Source: Anaeromyces robustus (lineage: Eukaryota > Neocallimastigomycota > Neocallimastigomycetes > Neocallimastigales > Neocallimastigaceae). From it: a stretch of DNA of 13,500 bases. The stretch lies in contig MCFG01000001.1 of the NCBI GenBank assembly GCA_002104895.1, forward strand, positions 644,001-657,500, given 5' to 3'. Position numbers and translations under genes: made by a program. The notes beneath the pieces are model-generated. The model searched no databases and was not told where the DNA came from. It worked only from the letters and a program-made list of their open reading frames with translations. This document shows positions 8,601 through 13,500 of the stretch, piece after piece (positions within the stretch are counted from its first letter, which is position 1; every line of letters begins with the position of its first letter).

Positions 8601-11600
8601 TTAGAAGGAGCATTTGGTGTTAATGGAACAGAATCTTGTTGTCTTGAATTTAATAATTTACTTAAAGCATTAATTAAACGTTCCCAAACATTACTACGGG
8701 CACTTTCTTGATTACTACAATCAAAATTCAAAAATATTTCAATTAAAAGTTTGGCAGTATCTTCATCTGAAAACATAGTAAGTAATGATTTAAGAAGTGA
8801 GTAACGTTGATGATAAGTAATAGAGTTACGTGCTTCTAAAATTGGTAAAATTAATTCAGTGAATAAAACCAATAATTCTTTCTGTTAATTGAAAAACAAA
8901 AAAATTATATCAAGATTTTTTTTTTTTGTATGTTTGTTTATTTGTTATGTTTTGTTTTATTTTTGTTTTTTTTGTTATTTGTTTTTTGTTTTTTGTTTTT
9001 TGTTTTTTGTTTTTTTTTAATTATTTCATTGAATTAATTGATATAATCATTTTAATAAAATAAAAAATAATAATGGTTGATAAATAATATTGAAATAAAG
9101 TATTTATATATTCGATGATAAATATTATAATTATAAAAATATAAATAAATATAAATAAATGGTTATATTAATATATAATCATATAAAAATATAAAAATAA
9201 ATTTTTTAAATATATATATATATATATAAATAATTTTATATATTTTTGATTTAATTTTTATTTTTGATTTAGTTTTTATTTTTTATTTTTTTTTTTTTTA
9301 CCTTCATTAATTTTCTGGTATGAAGAACAAGTTCAACAAAGATTTTTAATGTGATATCAAAAACTTGTGGAACTGGACTTGCTACATTTCTTGTTAAACT
9401 AAGACAAATATATTGTTTAATAGCTTGAATAAATAAAATTTGATTGTATGGTAATGGAAGAAGATCTGGATGGAATAAAATTGGAGCTGGTACAAATAAT
9501 ACATTTCTATGAGATGAAATGATAGTATAAATTAAATGGATAGATAATAATTTTGATCTCATAGCATGTGATTTTAAATCGGTAGTTCTATTTTAAATAT
9601 ATATATATATAGTTTTAAAAATAACAATAATAATAATAAATTTAAAGTATTTAAATATATATTATTCAATTATTTTGATAAATTTTGTTATATAATAATT
9701 ATTTTTTGAAATATATTGATATTGAAATATATTAATTAATATGGTTTATTTATATTAGAATGAAAATATCAAAATATATAAAATAAATATATTATATTTT
9801 TTAACATTATAAGAAAAATTAAATATATTAATAAATAAATATCAAATTATTATTATTAAAAGATATATATATATACAGATTATTATTATTATTATTACTA
9901 TTATTATTATTATTATTATAAAGAATTATAATTAGATACATACCCTTCTGGAGCTGGTAAAGTCTTCATACTTAATTTACATAATGATCTAAAAACTAAG
10001 AAAGCATCCTTTATGTATACATCATTTAATGATTCTTCTTGTTCTTTATTTTCTAATTCCCTTTATAATTAAAATATGGATAAAAAAAAAATGACAATAA
10101 AAAAAATAAATAAATTAAATGTTAATATCAATAATAGTTGATTAAAAAAATAAAAAGTTCGTTTTTTTTTTTTTTATTTTTTTTTAAATAAATAATATTT
10201 TTAATAATAATAATGATTAATGATAAAAACTGAAAATTATAATATTTAATACATACTCTGAACTTATCTTCATTTCTAAACTTGAATCTTCATTTGCAAG
10301 AGCCTTTGCCTTTTCTTCTTCTTCTTGTTCTTTTAACTTTTCTTGTTTTTCTTTATCGTCATCAGTTTCTGAATTATCTTCTATTTGTTCTTTAATAGCA
10401 TTTTTTATATTAGATACAGGATTTTCTGGAATTCTTCCAAAAACTTCTTGTACTATTTGAGTTAATGAAGCTTGAGCAATCATTTGTGTAGTAGTACTTT
10501 TACTTAATAAGAAAATATTATATGTAGTTCGTACAGCTTTAAGTAAAGTAGTTGTATGAATAGCGCATGGTTCTTTTGAAGAAGAAGCGGCAGCTAATAA
10601 AGCCTATAAATAATAACATAATATAAATTTTAAAATTATTATATATATATCGAATAAAAATAATTATTAAAAAAAAAATTATAAAAAATCATATATCCGA
10701 AAAAAAAGAAAATATATATATATATAATAAATAAAATATAATACTAAAAAATAATAAAAACAATGGCAATAATGATGATTTTATCATCATCACTACAAAT
10801 ATCATTAAATAATATTAAATATTCCATATTCAAAAATTACTTTAACAACTATTATTAAAAAATATTATCGATAAGATAAAATAAAATATAATAAAGCATA
10901 AAATAACAATAATAACAATAATGAAAAAAATTTATAACATAATTATAAAAATATATTTTTCTTAAATAAATATATATTCTATTATTATTATAGTATTTTA
11001 TTATTAGTATTATTATTACCTTGGTAATTTGAGTTTGAATTTCATCATTAGTATCACCTCCTGAAAAACAATTACAAATTAAATCTATTGAAAAATCTAT
11101 CCAATTAACTTTATCTTCATTGCTCTTATCGATAACAATATTATGTCTTTGTAATTTTTTCTTATGATCTTCGTTATATTGATATAATTTTTCCCAATAG
11201 TCATATGTAAATAATTTTCCAATACAATCGATAGCGATAGATTGAAGGGATGAAGATTTACTTTGACATGCTAATTCAAATGGATGAATTATTTCACTTA
11301 CAAGAGATCCTCTAAAATCTAAACTTACAGTGTCTAAAGATAATTGTTCCAATAAACCTGATTTTTTACATTACCGAAATAAATTAAAATTTAAAATAAA
11401 AATTTAAAATTTATATATAAATTTAATAGATAATTAATAAAATAATTAATAGATTTTTAAATTTTCAAAGAAATTTAAATTTTAAATTTTTTTTTCAACA
11501 ATAAATAATATATATTCGAACAAATATAAATATAAATATAACAAAAAAAATATTAAATAATAATAATAATAATAATTATAATAATTATTATAGTTAATTT

Positions 11601-11870
11601 TAATTAAAATGAAAATAATAAAAGATAAACAAATATTATATAAATAAATAAATAAAATAAATAAATAAGTTTTTAATTTCACATTTTAAAATAAAAAAAT
11701 AAAAATTTATATATACCTAATGTAGATTTACAAGATTCTTTTAAATCACGATATTTTCTAGTTTCTCTATGTGATGAAATTTGTTCTAATGCAACCTTGA
11801 CAAATAAATCAGAGGCTGCTACAGAATATGAATCTATTGAACTGCCAATTGAAGGCCTCGGTAAACTCAT
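3296..11870 (-). CDS. SEC7: Sec7/BIG-type Arf guanine-nucleotide exchange factor, 10 exons
   Basis: Minus-strand exons: 11870-11717, 11357-11020, 10603-10257, 10060-9944, 9587-9302, 8881-5617, 5364-4240, 4040-3899, 3747-3621, 3511-3296. They sum to 6,117 bases, giving 2,038 residues plus TAA; every junction is GT-AG and in phase. The product loads Arf GTPases with GTP at the trans-Golgi to recruit coats. Visible order: DCB domain (about 1-235; PFELACQSKS, KAVRTTYNIF), acidic linker, HUS region (about 290-490; KDAFLVFRSLCKLSMK, AIKQY), Ser/Asn linker, short charged coiled-coil-like stretch (about 574-601), Sec7 catalytic domain (about 621-809; FRLPGEAQKIDR with glutamic finger Glu721), then HDS repeats (HPRMFSLQKLVEISYYNM; FLKPFEY; RFWFPILFGF) to the C-terminus. 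Length fits yeast Sec7 and BIG1/2, not the shorter GBF1/Gea or cytohesins. The start has A at -3 and begins the DCB domain directly. The oddity is a Lys-rich and acidic insertion in exon 7. Exact splice sites remain predictions. Confidence 0.95.
3512..3620 (-). other. SEC7 introns 9, 8, 7, 6 and 3 (short introns)
   Basis: The coordinates given are intron 9 (GTAAGT...TAG, 109 bases). The other short introns are intron 8 at 3898-3748 (GTGAGT...TAG), intron 7 at 4239-4041 (GTAAAA...TAG), intron 6 at 5616-5365 (GTAAAA...TAG) and intron 3 at 10256-10061 (GTATGT...AAG). Each was placed by requiring frame continuity and restored family similarity across the junction. All are nearly pure A/T. Confidence 0.8.
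4613..5119 (-). other. Lys-rich then acidic low-complexity insertion in SEC7 exon 7
   Basis: Residues of about 1585-1616 are mostly Lys with Gly or Asn spacers, partly as KKG triplets. Residues of about 1618-1753 are dominated by Glu, Asp, Asn and Ser. Conserved BIG-type sequence lies on both sides (LQEFLE and TCLQ before; ERAFHQIIIKCILQLML after), and the frame stays open. This is therefore an in-frame disordered insertion between C-terminal HDS segments and not a separate gene. Confidence 0.85.
5371..5600. repeat. ATAAATAT-type satellite and TA run in SEC7 intron 6
   Basis: Units of ATAAATAT/ATAAAATAT repeat with small length changes from about 5371 to 5510. A TATTTTA-rich stretch follows, and then an uninterrupted TA dinucleotide run at about 5578-5603. 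Nearly the whole 252-base intron is satellite-like, leaving only the splice sites as unique sequence. Such arrays are prone to length change. Confidence 0.75.
7697..8263 (-). other. Sec7 catalytic domain within exon 6
   Basis: Residues of about 621-809 of the SEC7 product. The active-site loop FRLPGEAQKIDR carries Glu721 (codon at 7963-7961), the glutamate that expels Mg-GDP from Arf. The hydrophobic groove segment TAYVLAYSVVMLNTDLHN (about 749-766) and FVKNNRGI follow, as in the family. The domain is intact, so the enzyme should be active as an exchange factor. Confidence 0.95.
8882..9301 (-). other. SEC7 intron 5 with TTTTTTG heptamer array
   Basis: A GTAAAA...CAG intron of 420 bases joins exon 5 (ending LMK) to exon 6 (starting KELLVLFTE) in phase 0. 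On the plus strand the segment at about 8920-9018 is made of T runs punctuated by G, including four near-perfect TTTTTTG/GTTTTTT units at 8980-9011. No coding sequence was seen. Confidence 0.8.
9588..9943 (-). other. SEC7 intron 4
   Basis: A GTATGT...TAG intron of 356 bases interrupts a Gly codon in phase 2. It contains an ATT/TTA trinucleotide run (about 9881-9919), TA runs and otherwise featureless A/T sequence. No small RNA fold was recognised. Confidence 0.8.
10604..11019 (-). other. SEC7 intron 2
   Basis: A GTAATA...TAG intron of 416 bases lies in phase 0 between ...IQTQITK and ALLAAASS. Translation can run on into it for some distance, giving a Tyr/Ile-rich false extension. The stretch at about 10761-10860 has slightly higher complexity but gives no convincing exon. 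Confidence 0.8.
11358..11716 (-). other. SEC7 intron 1
   Basis: A GTATAT...CAG intron of 359 bases splits a Gly codon after its first base, joining CKSTL-G to LLEQLSLD. The content is A/T repeats, including an AAT run at about 11557-11572 and AAAT units at about 11639-11667. A Tyr/Phe-rich open stretch on the minus strand (11682-11482) is composition only. Confidence 0.8.
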
Positions 11871-12817
11871 TATTTATAAATTATTAATATAAATTAAAAA
11901 ATCCTTTTCTTTTTTTCTTTTATTTATTATTGATATTATTGATATTATTTGATAATGATGTTGTAATTATTTTATCAATGGTATTATTATTTTTACAAAA
12001 TTATTTCTTCAATAATGCTCTTTTTTTTTTTTTTTTTGCAAAATAAAAATAAATAAATATGTTTATTAAAAAGATTTCTTTAAAAAAAAGTTAAAATATA
12101 AATTAAATTTTATATGGTTATTGTCTATTTTATTTTATTTTATACAGATATATGGAGAGATTTTTTTTCTTCTTCTTTGAATTAAAAAAAAAAAAAAAGA
12201 AAGAACGAAAAAAAAATTATAAAAGAAAAATAATTATATCAAGAAATGTCTTATATTATGAGGTTAATTATAATATAATTTTTTAAATAAATAAAAAATG
12301 ATTATTTTTTTTTAAAAAAAAAAAAAAAAGAATAAATTTTTTAAAAAAAAATAATATAAGAAGAAAAAATAAAAATAAATATGAAAGAAGTTTTATATAA
12401 AATATCTCTTTCTTTTATTTTCTTGATTCCTTCTTGAGTAAAAAAAAAAAAAAAAAACTTGATTATATTATATTCTTTTATTTATAATATTTTTTTTACT
12501 TCTTTTTTTTTTCTTTAATTAAATTATAAATATGACATATATTCAATTATATCCTTTTATTTATATAATTTGGTTTTATTTGAAAAAAAAAAAAGCTATT
12601 ATCACTGTTTTTGATAATTTGATAATTAATTATTATCTCTTTTTTTTTTATTATTTTTTTATTATATATCTTCTTTTCTTCTTTTATTAAAGAGTTTTAT
12701 TATTTTTTTTTTTTTTACTTTTAAAAAATTTTTTTTTTACTTTTTTTATTTGGTATTTAATTTTATTAAAAAAATAATTATATTTTTTTATTTATTATTT
12801 ATAATTAATAGATAAAC

Positions 12818-12911
12818 GATCTATTTATTTATTTATTAATTTATTTATTTATCCATTTATTTATTCATTTATCCATTTATCCATTTATCCATTTATTTAA
12901 TTATTTATTTA
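12818..12911. repeat. TTTA / TCCATTTA tetranucleotide tract
   Basis: The plus strand shows TTTA units in phase, with TCCA or TTCA variants spreading through the middle (ATCCATTT repeated several times in a row around 12850-12894). It is an imperfect tetranucleotide microsatellite with a secondary 8-base periodicity and no coding potential. Confidence 0.7.
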
Positions 12912-13190
12912 TACTTGATACATTACATATAATATAATATATTAAATTTATATTATTACAATATATTATATTTCTAAAACATTTTAAATTATTCATAAAA
13001 AAAAATATTATAATAAATAAATAATTAATTATTTTTTAAATAAATAAATCCTAAATATGTAAATTATTAAATAAATGAATAAAATAATAAATAATTAATT
13101 ATCTAAAATAAATTAATTTTTCATTTTCCTATTTTATTATATTAAAATAATTGAAATTATTTGAATATTATTTCAAAATCTGGAAGAATC

Positions 13191-13194
<4 letters not shown>

Positions 13195-13228
<34 letters not shown>
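13195..13228. repeat. AAT trinucleotide microsatellite
   Basis: About eleven uninterrupted ATA/AAT trinucleotides occur in intergenic DNA. Similar but shorter runs sit at about 690-711 and 9881-9919, so the motif is a recurrent element of this genome's non-coding sequence. Confidence 0.8.
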
Positions 13229-13363
13229 TATACATATACAATATGTATTATTATAAGAGTAATAGACAAAAAATATTAAAAATAATAATATATAATAAAT
13301 CTTATTTATTTATTACTTATTAATATTTATATAAAAATCAACAAGTTAAAAAAATTAAATCAA

Positions 13364-13409
13364 TAATTAAATCTTTTTTTTTTTTATTTTATCAAAAAAG
13401 ATTTAATTA
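13364..13409. repeat. Perfect 16-bp inverted repeat with 14-base loop
   Basis: TAATTAAATCTTTTTT (13364-13379) is the exact reverse complement of AAAAAAGATTTAATTA (13394-13409). The loop is 13380-13393 and T-rich. The arms contain a non-homopolymer core (TAAATC/GATTTA), so the match is not due to A/T runs alone. It could form a hairpin in RNA from either strand; no function is demonstrated. Confidence 0.75.
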
Positions 13410-13433
13410 GCCATCTTTACTGTAGTCTTTAAT
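13403..13433 (-). other. Possible terminal exon of a minus-strand gene at window edge
   Basis: A patch of higher complexity reads on the minus strand as LKTTVKMAN followed by TAA (13405-13403). An AG at 13435-13434 could serve as acceptor after A-rich, intron-like sequence. The reading frame is closed by TGA just upstream, so splicing would be required. The stretch is short and no family is recognised. It may equally be unique non-coding sequence. Confidence 0.15.
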
Positions 13434-13500
13434 CTTCAATTAAGCTTTTTTTGTATTGATTTTTGTTATTGTTATTGTTATTGTTATTCTTTTTTTTTTA

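Larger units (their letters stand above)
11871..13500. other. AT-rich region upstream of SEC7
   Basis: This is the 5' flank of SEC7 on the minus strand and should contain its promoter, but no motif stands out. The flank nearest the gene has pyrimidine-rich stretches on the plus strand (about 11901-11922; purine-rich in the SEC7 sense) and long T runs. Further out come alternating A and T homopolymers, a TTTA/TCCA tetranucleotide tract (about 12818-12911), an AAT trinucleotide run (about 13195-13228), a perfect 16-bp inverted repeat (13364-13409) and a GTTATT array (13465-13488). No gene of any length was recognised, apart from a weak 3'-exon candidate at the far end. Confidence 0.65.

Noticed and set aside
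10217-10483. Separate small acidic protein starting at the Met at 10483
   Set aside because: The frame extends upstream through KAVRTTYNIFLLSK to an acceptor at 10604, matching the DCB domain, and the end beyond 10257 is intron.
11482-11682. Tyr/Phe-rich minus-strand open stretch
   Set aside because: It falls wholly within SEC7 intron 1 and has only A/T-driven composition.

Overview
This window is nuclear DNA from a eukaryote with extremely AT-rich non-coding sequence. The evidence is A/T-rich intergenic DNA full of homopolymers and short tandem repeats, a long gene split by nine small GT-AG introns, and standard-code translation with strong preference for A/T-ending codons. Asn/Lys-rich ankyrin units next to a bacterial-looking intronless SGNH hydrolase suggest an anaerobic gut fungus (Neocallimastigomycota). 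That placement rests on style and family recognition, not on a database search. Another very AT-rich microbial eukaryote cannot be excluded.

Layout. Positions 1-480 (+) hold the 3' end of an ankyrin-type repeat gene whose start lies before the window. Positions 481-1617 are non-coding repeats and homopolymers, with one higher-complexity patch near 1223-1270. Positions 1618-2205 (+) encode a complete 195-residue SGNH/GDSL hydrolase, resembling TesA-type esterases. Positions 2206-3295 are the convergent 3' intergenic region. Positions 11870-3296 (-) hold one gene of about 8.6 kb. I reconstructed it as ten exons that join phase-consistently into a 2,038-residue Sec7/BIG-type Arf guanine-nucleotide exchange factor. 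Positions 11871-13500 are AT-rich, with microsatellites, a perfect 16-bp inverted repeat, and a weak hint of another minus-strand 3' exon at the edge.

The genes do not form a functional unit. SEC7 is a housekeeping trans-Golgi regulator. The hydrolase looks like an accessory metabolic gene, probably of bacterial origin. The ankyrin gene belongs to an expanding repeat family. I found no tRNA, rRNA, CRISPR or transposon. I also found no convincing new multi-gene system. The most notable points are the full Sec7 gene model with its predicted brefeldin-A-sensitive residue set, a large Lys-rich plus acidic insertion near its C-terminus, the candidate transferred hydrolase, and the near-identical ankyrin repeats.
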